This document shows positions 11,088 through 22,070 of a stretch of DNA of 64,000 nucleotides, piece after piece. Each line of letters begins with the position of its first letter. Within the stretch, counting starts at the first letter, position 1. The translations under genes and the position numbers were made by a program. This stretch comes from Cymodocea nodosa (taxonomy: Eukaryota > Streptophyta > Magnoliopsida > Alismatales > Cymodoceaceae): positions 7,455,001 through 7,519,000 of the forward strand of contig CM072340.1 of NCBI GenBank assembly GCA_036874045.1, written 5' to 3'. The notes under the pieces are model-generated. The model saw only the letters and a list, made by a program, of their open reading frames with translations, had not been told where the DNA came from and ran no database searches.

Positions 11088-12107
11088 ACACTTAACTCAA
11101 TGAACTTACTCCGTTGAGTCTAAGATAAGTTAACGAACTTACCCCATTGAGTTAACTATAACTCAACGAAGTATTGTAGTTAAGTCCACGGACTTAATCC
11201 ATGGAGTTAATCGTAATTCCACGGATGAGAGAGCGAGAGTTTGTATGCGAAATGACCCGATTACCTGCCTAAACTTAGGGCTTATTTATACTAAACTTAG
11301 GGTTTGGGGGCATTATCTGCAGAATCATTTAGAACTTAGACTAGTAGATATCAAAGCGATTCTATTCCGTTGCGTAACTCCACAATGAGGAAGATGGCAC
11401 CTGAGTTCTAGGAAAATGCAGTTGACACGTCAGAATTTCTTAAAGATTTAGAGGAATGGCACACAAGGTAGAAAATCAGGAATACGACGAGGGAAAAAGA
11501 ACTACAAAAGGTAGAATTTGACCTTTTCTGCTAGAGGAAAGTGTTAGTAGATTTGGGTATACAAATACCTCAGATTATGGAAACGAGAATAAAAGTTGCT
11601 ACGGAAGTTGCTATAAGTAGAGAGAGAAGAATCTGGCCAAATAATGAAGTTGCCCTATAATTGATCCAACGTAAGTCCCAGCTCTGGTTCAAAAGACGCA
11701 TAGGTAGACGGGCTCAGTGGGCAATCTAGAAGTAACAAAGGAAAGAAAATGAAGAACAGGCAACTGAAGGACAAGAGGAGCCGACTGCTGAAAGACCTAT
11801 CCTTGAGGAATAGTAGCCTAGACCTTTAGTTCCACCACCAAGGCCGTTAGAAAGAGCAGCAATTTGGGGGCCTTCTATTGAGGAGGAAATAAAAGAATTT
11901 CAAGAACTGATTCAAATTGGAAAAGACCAAGGAGAACCAAAAGAGTTGGCAGTAGCTATAGCACATCTGGTGTTTAATGCACGATGTAGAAAGAGGGCTG
12001 TAGAAAAGTTGAAAGCCCAATACAAAATTAAAGTTGAACAGCATCAAGAAGCCACTGCCAGACCTACTACAAGAGGAGCTAAAGCTGGTCCTTCGAGACC
12101 AGCAATT
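11088..12107 (+). mobile_element. Athila-type gypsy fragment (pol/extra-ORF spacer and start of extra ORF)
   Basis: Colinear with 42775-43760 of Athila D and the reverse of 24480-25500 of Athila C. It begins with CCGTTGAG / CTCAACG dyads (11110-11225) and then the extra-ORF start at about 11385 (ATGAGGAAGATGGC). Recognisable text includes QIPQIMETRIKV, the Glu-rich linker and EKLKAQYKIKVEQHQEA. It is fused at about 12107 to copia pol. It is broken. Confidence 0.8.
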
Positions 12108-14050
12108 ATAGAAAATGTATTTTTGTTGGTTATTCCATTAGAAGTAAAGCATATAGAGTTTATAATAAATCAACAAAAACCATTGAGGAAACCCTACATG
12201 TGAAATTTCATGAAAATTTTCATTTGGATTTAAGACATGCTGAAAACTTTGATCCAGAAATTCTCCCAGAAATAGTACCAAATGATGTTGACAGAGAAAT
12301 TGATAGATTATCTGACGGAATAAGAAATCTAAGTTTGAATGATGAAAATTTAGAAGAAAATAATGTCATACCTATAGAAAATGTGGAACAACATAGAAAT
12401 TGGCGTTATGCTTCATCTCATCCTATTGATCAGATAATAGGTGATCTTAATCAAGGAGTTAGGACTCGATCATCAGTAGTCAACATCTGTGGTGCTTATT
12501 CATTTGTTTCTTTACTAGAACCTAAGAAAATTGAAGATGCCTTAGAAGATGAATTTTGATATTTAGCTATGCAAGATGAGCTAAATCAATTTATAAGAAA
12601 TGAGGTATGGGATCTAGTTCCACCACCTGAAAATCAGTCCATAATAGGAACAAGGTGGGTATTTAGAAACAAAGTAGATCAAGATGGACATATAGTTAAA
12701 AATAAAGCTAGATTAGTTGCTCAAGGTTACAAGCAAGAGGAAGGAATTGACTATGATGAAACATTTGCTCCTATTACTAGACTAGAATCAATACGAATTT
12801 TGTTAGCTTATGCTTGTTATATGGATTTCAAATTATATCAAATGGATTTTAAGACTGCTTTTTTAAATGGATATATAAAAGAAGAAGTGTATGTAAAACA
12901 ACTTCCAGGTTTTGAAGATTCAAAACATCCTGAGTATGTTTACAAGCTTAAGAAGGCACTATATGGCCTTAAACAAGCTCCTAGGTCTTGGTATGAAAGA
13001 TTATCTAAATTTCTTATGGAAAAAGGGTATTCTATGGGAAAGGCAGATCACACTCTTTTTATCAAGAAGATCGAAAAAGATATATTAATAGTTCAAATCT
13101 ATGTAGATGACATCATATTTGGAGCAACAAATGGTAAATTAGTTGAGTCCTTTTCGAAAGACATGACTAATCAATTTGAAATGAGTATGATGGGTGAACT
13201 ATCATTTTTCCTAGGCTTACAAATTAAGCAATTAGATCAGGGTACTTTTATTTCACAAGAAAAATATACTCAATATTTATTAAAGAGGTTTGGTTTAGAC
13301 AATACTAAAACAAAGAATACACCAATGAGTACTATCACCAAGTTGGATAAAGATGACTCTAGAAAAACTATAGATGTAAAACAATATAGAAGTATGATTG
13401 GTTCATTACTCTATTTAACAGCTAGCCGACCAGATATTATGTTTAGTGTGTGTACTTATGCTAGATATCAATCCAATCCTAAGGAATCACACCTACTTGC
13501 TATTAAACAAATTTTTAAATATCTATTAGGAACCATCAATTTCGAACTGTTTTACTTTAAACACAGTTCTTTAAACTTAGTAGATTATAGTGATGCTGAT
13601 TTCGCAGGATGTAAGTTTGAAAGAAAAAGCACCAGTGGCACTTGTCAATTGTTAGGTAATTCTTTAGTGTCATGGTTCAGTAGAAAGAAAAATTGTGTAG
13701 CATTATCTACAACTGAAGCTGAATATATAGCTGCTACACTTTGCTATGCTCAAATCCTATGGATCAGACAAACCTTAAAAGATTTTAATTTAGACTATGA
13801 ACCAACTAAGATTTTCTGTGATAGTAGTTCTGTAATAAGTTTATCTAAAAATCCTATGTTACATTCACGAGCAAAACCTATAGAAGTTCGACATCATTTT
13901 CAAAGGGATAACATTATAAAAGGAAAAATAGTATTAAATTTTGTTCTTACCACAAAACAATTAGCAAATCTATTTACAAAACCCTTAGATGAAAATACTT
14001 TCTCAAAATTACGATTAGAACTTGGTATCTGTAGGTTATCTGATATTTAA
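12108..14050 (+). pseudogene. pol fragment of copia B (end of integrase region, RT, RNase H)
   Basis: The left end reads as the post-integrase region (SKAYRVYNKSTKTIEETLHV style). RT follows, with [54 protein letters not shown] and the catalytic [10 protein letters not shown] near 13100. RNase H has [20 protein letters not shown] and [13 protein letters not shown], and the end is [18 protein letters not shown]. These are textbook SIRE signatures. This is one of the better preserved pol sections of the window, but it is truncated and lies in a dead copy. Confidence 0.9.
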
Positions 14051-15589
14051 ATGGTCTTGTTCATTGTAATTTGGTTTGTTATAAGGTAGTTTTAGAATTT
14101 AATGTCTTTATCATTAAAAAAGAAAAAACAAAACAAAACAAAATATCTATTTTCAAATTACAGTTTTCTAGTAGTTAAGAATTTATGAAATTCTGATTTT
14201 TATTGAAGTCAATTTATTTAAGAAAAATTCAGAAAAGATTACTTAAGGACAATTAAATTGATTCAATATGAGTGCCAACTATATTTTTGTTACTTATGTA
14301 TATGCTATTACAGAGATTTTAACAGGAAAATACATAGAAAGTATATACTTTTTATTAAAGGAAAGTTATTAACATTTTGTTAGAGAAATTAAGTCTTGCA
14401 GTTGCCTCTAATTTAATTTACTATCTTGTTTTATTTTTTGTTTGTTTTTGTCTGTAATTACTTGAGTAATTAAGTTCGTTGGGGGATCTTAAACCCTAGT
14501 CACTTAAACCAACTAGTTTGGGATGTGCTGATTGAAAACTCATTTTGCAAGTAATTCAGATTATATTTTAAAAAAAAAAATTATTATTACCTGTTCTCAC
14601 TTGTCATTGAGTAACTGGTTATCTTTCCCCTAAGCAAGGGATTGTGATCACGTAAAAAGATGATATTGTGAGAGGTAATACATAAAATATATATATGAAT
14701 ATAAACAAAAAAAAAGGGGCAATGTACTCAAGCTTAATTTATCTTTCAAGGTGTTATAACAATCCTGCCATAATTTCTGCATATAATCCTTTTTTTTTTT
14801 TGTTATTATCTACTCTTTACACATAATGTACGATATTTATTGTCTTAGGTTGTGTACTCATTATTGAATTCTTTTTAAGGTTCTGAAGGTATATCTTTAT
14901 GAATTATCTTTTGTAAACTAAATAAGATAAAAGCCAAAAAGTCTAACTTGTTAACTCTACTACTTATTTCTATATTTAATTCAAATTAAATTAAAAAAAA
15001 AGAAAGAGAGACTCAAATCTATTTAAGGCTTAGCATCCTCTTTAAGTAAGCTATTTGACCTTTTAAAGCCAAATCTACTTAGGGCTTGGCAACCCACATT
15101 AAGTACGCCATAGATTCTTTACACTACATTTATGTAGGGGGAGCAATTTCTCATATAATAATTCATCTCTTATGAACTATTATATGTTTTCATGAAAGAA
15201 TCTGCATAAATTTCAGGAAATACACTTTAATTAAGTACATTTCTAAACTATCGGTGACTTGCAGGTGTTTTAATTCTTAAGTATCTGAATTCTCTAATGT
15301 TTCAGCAAGTTATATTGCAAGTATCAGATAGTTGTGTTTAAAACGTTCAATAGACTTTTTATTATTTCCTGAAGTACACATGTCGAAACCATAATGCATG
15401 ACTTAAGTGGATTTTCAGTAAGTTATCTATAACTATCCGAAATGCGTCTAGGCATCGGAAAGTTAGATTTGTAACTGTCTGAAACATCTCTTTATTATAA
15501 AACTACTTAAGTACACGTGTTATGATCTGGAAGATTGACTTAAGTTATCTTTCGGAAGGTTATCTGTAACTCTCCGAAATGCACCGGAG
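14051..15589 (+). other. Post-pol spacer of copia B
   Basis: No gene is seen. It has A-runs at 14106-14150 and 14568-14580, a TTGGGGGATCTTAAACCCTAG landmark near 14479 shared with copia G (59755), and a purine tract GTAGGGGGAG at 15134-15143. After that tract, 15185-15560 resembles the Athila LTR U3 at 38470-38800 and carries CGGAAAGTTA / TAACTATCCG dyads. Confidence 0.75.
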
Positions 15590-15735
15590 CATCGGAATAC
15601 AGCCAGGTCATCTTGCTATACCCAAACTTATCAGTTGTTTTTACTCAAACTTAAAAGTGGAAGAAGGTATTCCTATTTCTAATATACAAGACAATGACAT
15701 ATATTTAACTCCAAATTTACTTTATCAAGTACTAC
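15590..15735 (+). pseudogene. Extra-ORF fragment of copia B
   Basis: The short stretch reads FYSNLKVEEGIPISNI and YLTPNLLYQVL, matching the FYSNL/ELLxxxxGL section of the extra ORFs of copia A and of Athila C and D. It stops where Athila C's LTR begins. Confidence 0.65.
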
Positions 15736-15738
15736 TCG

Positions 15739-17568
15739 TGTTTTCCCAGCACTACACTAGAAAAACTTGGATTTGTTACTTCTATTTTTACTTAGTTAAT
15801 TTATCTTTATGCCTATTCTTTCTTTTAGAAGTAAACAAACAACCTTTAATACAATTTTGATATTAATTCCAATTTGTACTTTAACTGCAAGTGCACAATG
15901 TCTATTATATCAATGTGCAAGTACAGGTCGATCCCATAGGGAATTGCTAACGAATTTAAGAAATGTTTGATTGTGAACAATTCAAATTTATATTCAATAA
16001 GCACTCCGTTGAGTTACAGTTAACTCAACGGACTAAGTTCGTTGAGTTATGGATAACTCAACGGACTATCCTCGTGGACTTAAGTTAACTCCACGAGCCT
16101 GTCTCTTCTTTATAATACTGCTATTTACAGAGGAATTCGGCCAACCATTGGGCGATTCCACAGATTGTAAATAACATCAATTAAGCTTTTTAATGCTAGT
16201 TAACATTGGATTTATCATTATGCAATACTAACATTCAGATGATTCAAACAGTAACCATTAAAATCTTTAAGTTGTTTTGTACAAACCAATTTCAGTAAAC
16301 TATAAAATTAAAACTAACATAAAACAATCATAAAACTGATACAGATAACATTAATCACGATACAACACAAACAATACAACACTCAAATACAACATACAAA
16401 CAAAGATAAATTGTTTTTGGTATTTTTGTTTTTATGTGATGGGCGAAAGGTGAAATGTAAAGTAATTTCACTTGACAGTAAATACCTCCGACACTACTTG
16501 CAACGCGATTATACCACTGAAAATTGAACCACTTACAATTCTATCTCCTCTCCCTATAGAATCGTGAGTCCAGAATTGCAAGATGATCTCTTCTTCAGCA
16601 TATAGGCATCAACCCGAAGCCAAGGCTATAAGCTTTACGATCTCCTAAAATATGAGTCGGCGCTTGGTGAAAATGTCTTCCCTTCCCGCGACGCGATCAC
16701 TCCTCACAGTGGTTGTCAGGCACTGTGTTTGGCTCGGAATCGACCCGACATCAGACAAGTATCCTCACAGACCTCCGATGATTGGTGATTATGGTGGTGA
16801 TACGATGGTTGGTGTGATACTTCAGAGAATCACCGATACTGTCTACAGAAAGCTCGGTGCTCCTCCTCTATATACCCTAGCCATCCATCGATCACCCTTT
16901 TTCTTTTTTTCTTCTTTTCTTTTATATTTCTTCAGTGGTAATTGCTTCTGCTTGAATGATCGGTTGGATTTCCTTCCTTCAGATCAACAGCGATGATTTC
17001 TTTCTCCCTGTGCGATTGAATTCCTATGTGATACGTGCGAACGTGGTTTTTCCTTCCAACTATCTGTTCCTGCAACTACTACAGTGGCATATTAGAAAAT
17101 ATATAGTCTGTGGAGTTATAGATAACTCAACGGACTTCCTTCGTTGATTTAACTATAAAACACGTGCAAAAATAACAACTTAAGTTTATAATGCTAACCT
17201 AATGCGTTGCCTTAGTGTATTTTCATGTAACTCAACACGTGCAGTTATACTAACTTAACGAGTTATAACGTAAGTAAATCTACCAGCTCTCAACACGTGT
17301 CAGCAGTAGTTTAAACATAAAATAACATTTCGGAGAGTTACAGGTATAACTATCCGATGCTCAGATGCATTTTCAGATACTTAAGAATTTCACAGCCTGC
17401 AATTTACCGATAGTTCATAAATATACTAAATTAACATTAATTCCCCAAAATTAAGCAAATTCTTCAATTAAAGCGTATAACAGTGCAATTATAACATAAT
17501 GGCTTGATTCTCATATGATAAGCTAAATATTATGCAATTAACTATCATTTAACCGTTAATAATATGCA
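15739..17568 (-). repeat. 3' LTR of Athila C
   Basis: On the plus strand it runs from TGTTTTCCC to ATATGCA, i.e. TGCATATT..GGAAAACA in element sense. It contains a possible TATA box TATATAG on the minus strand at 16868-16874, a copia-shared U3 segment at 17161-17268, and CGTTGAGTTA dyads at 16007-16100 and 17100-17160. An antisense 114-codon frame lies at 16652-16996. A 'cccatagggaattg' landmark near 15935 matches the R/U5 text of Athila and Tat LTRs. Confidence 0.9.
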
Positions 17569-17596
17569 CTTTTTCATTCTAAACATTTCCCCCATA
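17569..17596 (-). other. Polypurine tract region of Athila C
   Basis: In element sense the text GTATGGGGGAAATG is followed by AGAATGAAAAAG and then the LTR. It is preceded by CTAAGGGACTAGCAAAATTT, which resembles the conserved pre-PPT text of Athila/Tat elements. Confidence 0.75.
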
Positions 17597-19410
17597 CCTA
17601 AATTTTGCTAGTCCCTTAGCAAACTAAGATCTAATTAATTGGTCTTTCAAAAAGTGCTAGAATTAATTCTTCTTCTTTCTTTTTTCTTCTGTTCAGCATA
17701 AGAATATATATTCTGTATGTTTCAGTAATCAACTTGCAAATATACTTAGAATATATGTAAATTACATACAAAGTATATCATCTTCATATAGGTGTTAATT
17801 ATATTATCATTTGTTCTTCTTTTCATCATCTGTAATCTTGAATTTTCCAATAAGTTTTCTAGAAGAAATTTCAACAACATACGAATCAAAGTACAATCCA
17901 ATTCAATCTGATTAAGACAAGTAGAATAAAGAATTGTATTTCCATTAAACAACTTCAAAAGTCAATTCCAGATTCATATTTCAGCAATTCTAGATAACAG
18001 AAAATATATTCGATTCATAAGATATCTGTATTTCACAAAACACTTATATCTTTTCAGAACAGTATATATTTTTTTCTTTTTCTTTTTTTTTCTCTTTTTT
18101 TTTGTGTACTTTAAAAGTTAATTTGACAAGCTTGAATCATGCAAGAGCTTTCTAATGTACCCATGTAACAAGCTTTCAGTCAACAATCCCAGATCTGATC
18201 AAGATCTTAGGTTGCCAGATTTTTAGAGTCCTTTCTTAGGTCAACAATCCTTACATACCTATCTGCTCAAGTACAAAAGGCTCGTGATCAAACAAGTCAA
18301 TAAACTCTCAATATTTTTTTTTTCTTTTTTTTTCTAAAAATAAATGCACACACAAAACAAAGCATTAATCACATACTGTATATGCACGTATTTCATTAAT
18401 ACAGATGCTGTAAAACACCAATCTCATATAATCCTGCTTCTATCATTTACTAAAGATATGAATCCATAACAATAAGCTCATACTTTATCTGTAGTTTAAT
18501 AAGATCTACACATAAATCATTCTACAAGTTCAATCAGTCAAAGTAAATGTATCTTTCATCATATGTGTTTCATTTAATCTAGAATTCACATCTCAGTTCC
18601 TTCAGGACTTCAGATAATTTTCTAATTAAGCATTAAATATTCTGATTTCATTTTAAAATCGTGAAACTGTTAAACTCATGAAATTCAGAAAAATCATAAG
18701 ATACTATATCTAGATTTACATAAATAATAAATTCTATAGCATCTTCTATAGCCTTCTAAATATAACATTCAAGCAATTTATAAAAATTTTACAGTCTCAA
18801 TTATCGGATAGTTACAGCAATGTTCATAAAAATTTTCAATTTCCTCAAAACTTTGTAGTACCATTTTAATTCCTTTAATTAACAAACTTACATGGCTGTT
18901 ACTTTAATTACCTCCCCCCCATACCTACATTTTGCATTGTCCTCAATGTAAAAGATTTGACAATAAGTACAGTAATTGTAGCAGGCATGAATAAAGTTTT
19001 GTTTGATTTAAAATTCAGGATAAGTAATTGGTTGCATACCTTGTTCCATTTGTATCTCTTTCTGTATATTCCGATTTTTTATTCTGAAAAACTTTTCATT
19101 CCCAGATAAACACAGAATATAAAACAAGATAACATTATTAATAAATCAGTGTCTTGTGTGGAACCCAGGCTCCTATGCCTTTGGTGGCTCACAAGCAAGC
19201 CAGTTGGTTTCCCAAAACAAATACCAACAAACTGGATTGATATTTTGTTTTGTTTGTTTTTTGGTTTTTTTTTTATAAAATGAACATGAAAAGCTTCAAA
19301 ATTCTTTTTTTTTTCTAAAAATAAATGCAGAATACATAACATTAAACACACAAAATCACAGCTTAAGAACATGATTGAAAAGTAGAAACAAATGGAATAA
19401 ATGTATCAGT
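17597..19410 (-). other. 3' non-coding region of Athila C with a second polypurine motif and a copia-shared block
   Basis: No gene is seen. Bases 17690-18560 match copia A 5320-6190 in reverse. At 18911-18950 the element-sense text ACATTGAGGACAATGC is followed by TATGGGGGGGAGG, the classic Athila/Tat 'gagGACAATG' polypurine motif, about 1.35 kb before the LTR. T-rich tracts lie at 18068-18105 and 18306-18335. Confidence 0.75.
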
Positions 19411-20502
19411 CTAAGCAAACTTTTTAGGCATAGTTCTTCTTGCTATTAATTCTGTTTTAATGCAGTTCTTGGTCCTTTTTAATTTGTAAATATGCAATAT
19501 ATTATAAATTCCAAATACGAGTGTATTACCATTAATGATATGTAATGCAGAAAGGGATCCTTTCTGGTTCCAAGGTAATGTAGTAGTTTCTATTTCTACA
19601 TCTATTTCAATATACTCCTCTTCCCACTTCCATTCATTCATGTCTTCCATAATCCATATTTGAAATTTCATCAATTCATCCCACCATCTTATCAGACATA
19701 AAGTAGGATCATCTTCTTCATTATACCACATTCCTATTTGAATTTTATTAAATTTTTCAGATGGTGGTTTAGCTATTTCACTCTGTACAGGTAAAATTTC
19801 TATATAATCATCATAACTGTCTATGCTCACTATGTATAACTCAGATCTTTATGCTATAGATATCTCCATGACTAAATATATATAACCATCAAGTATGACA
19901 TGTGTTTGGTTAATTAATGATTTCTGTCCTAGATATATTATAATGTTTTCATTCCAAGATCTGTTTAGAAAATTATACACACTTAAGCGTAAATCTTCAC
20001 CCCAATTTCCTGTAGGTCTCCAATAATATAATTTTTCAGGAATTGCAGAATTTTTATCAGAAAATATTAAAGCTGACCCACAATTTTCAAATGGTGCTTC
20101 AAATATATTAGGTCTTCCTATATTACATTCTTCTCCTGTTATAGGATTTCTTATCAAAATCTCAGGTAATGATAAACGTGCATACCTTGGTCTCGTCTTG
20201 TATATGCTTAATCATTCATCTATCCCCATAATATGACTCATTCCTTCTAATGCATTAGTTGGAATTCCAGTAGTTTCTTCCATAGCCAGATATTCATGGG
20301 TATTTGAACTACGATTAAATGACCTCCATATGAATCCATCTCTAATCTTAGTCATTTTTGAAGTTTGTAGTCCCTGAAATTATTCTTCTTCAATACAGTC
20401 TTTAATTTCCTTTGATACACAACACATCTTGCACAGATCTTTAGCTGACAAGTTACTTAGTATTTCCCTTTGTGCATCCAACGGTAATTGCATTAATTCC
20501 AT
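19411..20502 (-). pseudogene. Captured F-box-like gene piece inside Athila C
   Basis: The region opens at an ATG (20502) with LPLDAQREILSNLSAKDL and CCVSKEIKDCI, which fits the F-box consensus (LPxD, EIL, L..KDL, V.K). Downstream text (ILIRNPITGEECNIG, LYYWRPTGNW, LRLSVYNFLNRSWN, HVILDGYIYLVME) resembles F-box-associated regions of plant F-box proteins, which recruit substrates to SCF ubiquitin ligases. Such a gene is not part of known Athila elements, so capture of a host transcript is inferred. It lies between the gag domain and the 3' polypurine motifs, in element sense, just after a candidate intron. It is broken by a few lesions. The alternative is an unrelated element-specific protein. 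Confidence 0.55.
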
Positions 20503-20511
20503 TTGTTGATT

Positions 20512-20672
20512 CTGTAAAATAAAAACAAAAATTTAGCAGAGACAAAAATTAACATAACTACTGCACACCCTCGTGGAGTTAAGGCATAACTCAACGGACT
20601 AAGTTCGTTTAGTTAAAAATTAACTCTACGATACTATTAACTTAAAATAAAAATAAAAACATATATACATAC
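20512..20672 (-). other. Candidate intron upstream of the F-box-like piece
   Basis: In element sense the donor GTATGTATATATG and the acceptor TTTTTATTTTACAG fit plant splice consensus and bracket 161 bases that contain CTCAACGG / CCGTTGAG dyads and U-rich text. The F-box-like start codon lies ten bases after the acceptor. Confidence 0.5.
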
Positions 20673-20689
20673 AGATAGTTGCTTCAGAT

Positions 20690-21969
20690 ATGCTGCTTCA
20701 TTCAGCTGCTCTCCTAGAAGAGGTATCAATTTCATTAACCGTTCTATTGACAGGATTAGGTATAACTTGTATTGGCAATCCTCCAGTAGGTCTAACTTCC
20801 ATTGGTTCCTTCTGTCTAAGTGATATATTTCTATTCTAATTTTGATTTACAGCATTTCCAAATAAAAATTCTAGACGATTGTTTACTTGTTGGATTATCT
20901 TTTCTAATTTCTCTATTCTAGCTCCTTGTTCAATTAATACTTCATAACTTATGTTCTTCTCATTTATATTTTCTCCTCCTTGGAAATTGTTGTTTCTCCA
21001 AGATAAATTCGGGTGATTTCTCCAATTAGGATCATAAGAATTTCCCAAGTTATCTCTCTGGTTTCTAGCATAAATAATATCTAAGTCATTTATGTTTGTA
21101 TTCTTTTCTGCTAGCTTTTGATTTAATGATAACTCTTCTATTTTCTTTGTTAATTCATTTAATTTCACCTCAAGCATAGTATTGGAATTTATTTCATGCA
21201 TTCCTCTTGGCAATAATCTTTTATCTGCAATAGCTTCAACCGAATTTTCCCACTATGCAGTTCTTTTTGCAAAATTTTCTAAATATGCCCATGCTTCTTC
21301 ACTACATAATTTTAAAAATCCATTTTGACAAGTAGATTCTAATAAAGATTTCGTTGAAACATCTATGCCTTCATAAATTATGCCTATTAATTGTGCTTTA
21401 CTCATTACATGATGTGGACATTGAGTCAGAAAATTTTTAAATCTTTCAAAATATTTCCAGAATGATTCACCCTGTTTTTGACTAGACATTAATATTTCTT
21501 TCTTCTTTTTAATTGTTTGATATGTTGGATAGTATTTTTCCAGAAAAACAGAGCAAAATTCAGTCCATGTAGAAATTGTATCTGGCGACAGAGTATATAA
21601 CCATCTCTTAGCTGTATCTTTTAAAGCAAAAGGGATATATCTAAGTTTAATAGCATCTATACTCATGTTCGGCATTCTCATCATTTGACAAACTTCGTTG
21701 AATTCTCTAAGGAAATAATAGGCATCCTCTCTTTCTAATCCATGAAAATGTGGCAATTGACTAATATAATTAGATTTCAGTTCAAACCTATCTCCCTCAA
21801 AGTTTGGCAATCGAATACATGAAGGTTCATCAATTAATTCAGGATACAGAATCTCTCCTAATGGTTTTTCTACTGGAGCAGCCATCTCTACGTTCTCTTT
21901 TAAAGAAAGGTTAGCTACACCCCAAAGAATTTCATTAAAGTTCAGTTCAGAAAATTTTTCAATACTCCT
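20690..21969 (-). pseudogene. Capsid-type gag domain of Athila C, located near the 3' LTR
   Basis: The text FCSVFLEKYYPTYQTIKKKK, ILMSSQKQGESFWKYFERFK and LTQCPHHVM is the Retrotrans_gag core of plant gypsy elements. It is followed by AWAYLENFAKRTA, a helical linker and DPNWRNHPNLSWRNN, typical of the Athila Gag C-terminal part. Normally this lies between the 5' LTR and pol; here it lies downstream of the extra ORF. The zinc-finger part of Gag is instead at 29440-30498, before pol. A candidate intron ends directly at its start. It is broken by a few lesions. Confidence 0.8.
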
Positions 21970-22070
21970 CTGCAATGAAAATTCTTGGATAGGTGTTCTT
22001 ACTAATCACTTAGTGCTTAGAGAACGAGTCCATGTGCTCATAAATAAATAACAGAAGATTAATTACATAC
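21970..22070 (-). other. Candidate intron directly upstream of the gag domain
   Basis: The element-sense donor GGTATGTAATTAATC and acceptor AATTTTCATTGCAG bracket 101 bases with good plant consensus. The donor-side sequence is also present in Athila D near 47670. Confidence 0.5.

Larger units (their letters stand above)
12108..15735 (+). mobile_element. Copia B: fragment of a SIRE-type element
   Basis: It begins inside pol and ends inside the extra ORF, where the LTR of Athila C starts. No LTR of its own is present. The pol, spacer and extra-ORF order matches copia G (57846-64000) closely, and pol is very similar to G by eye, so B and G are copies of one family distinct from copia A. Confidence 0.85.

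Noticed and set aside
19079-19372. 97-codon minus-strand frame in the Athila C 3' region
   Set aside because: Low-complexity T/A-rich reading with no recognisable domain, in a non-coding region next to the polypurine motif.
20836-21213. Possibility that the WRNHPNLSWRNN frame is a host gene
   Set aside because: The text is typical of the Athila Gag C-terminal part and continues from the capsid domain.
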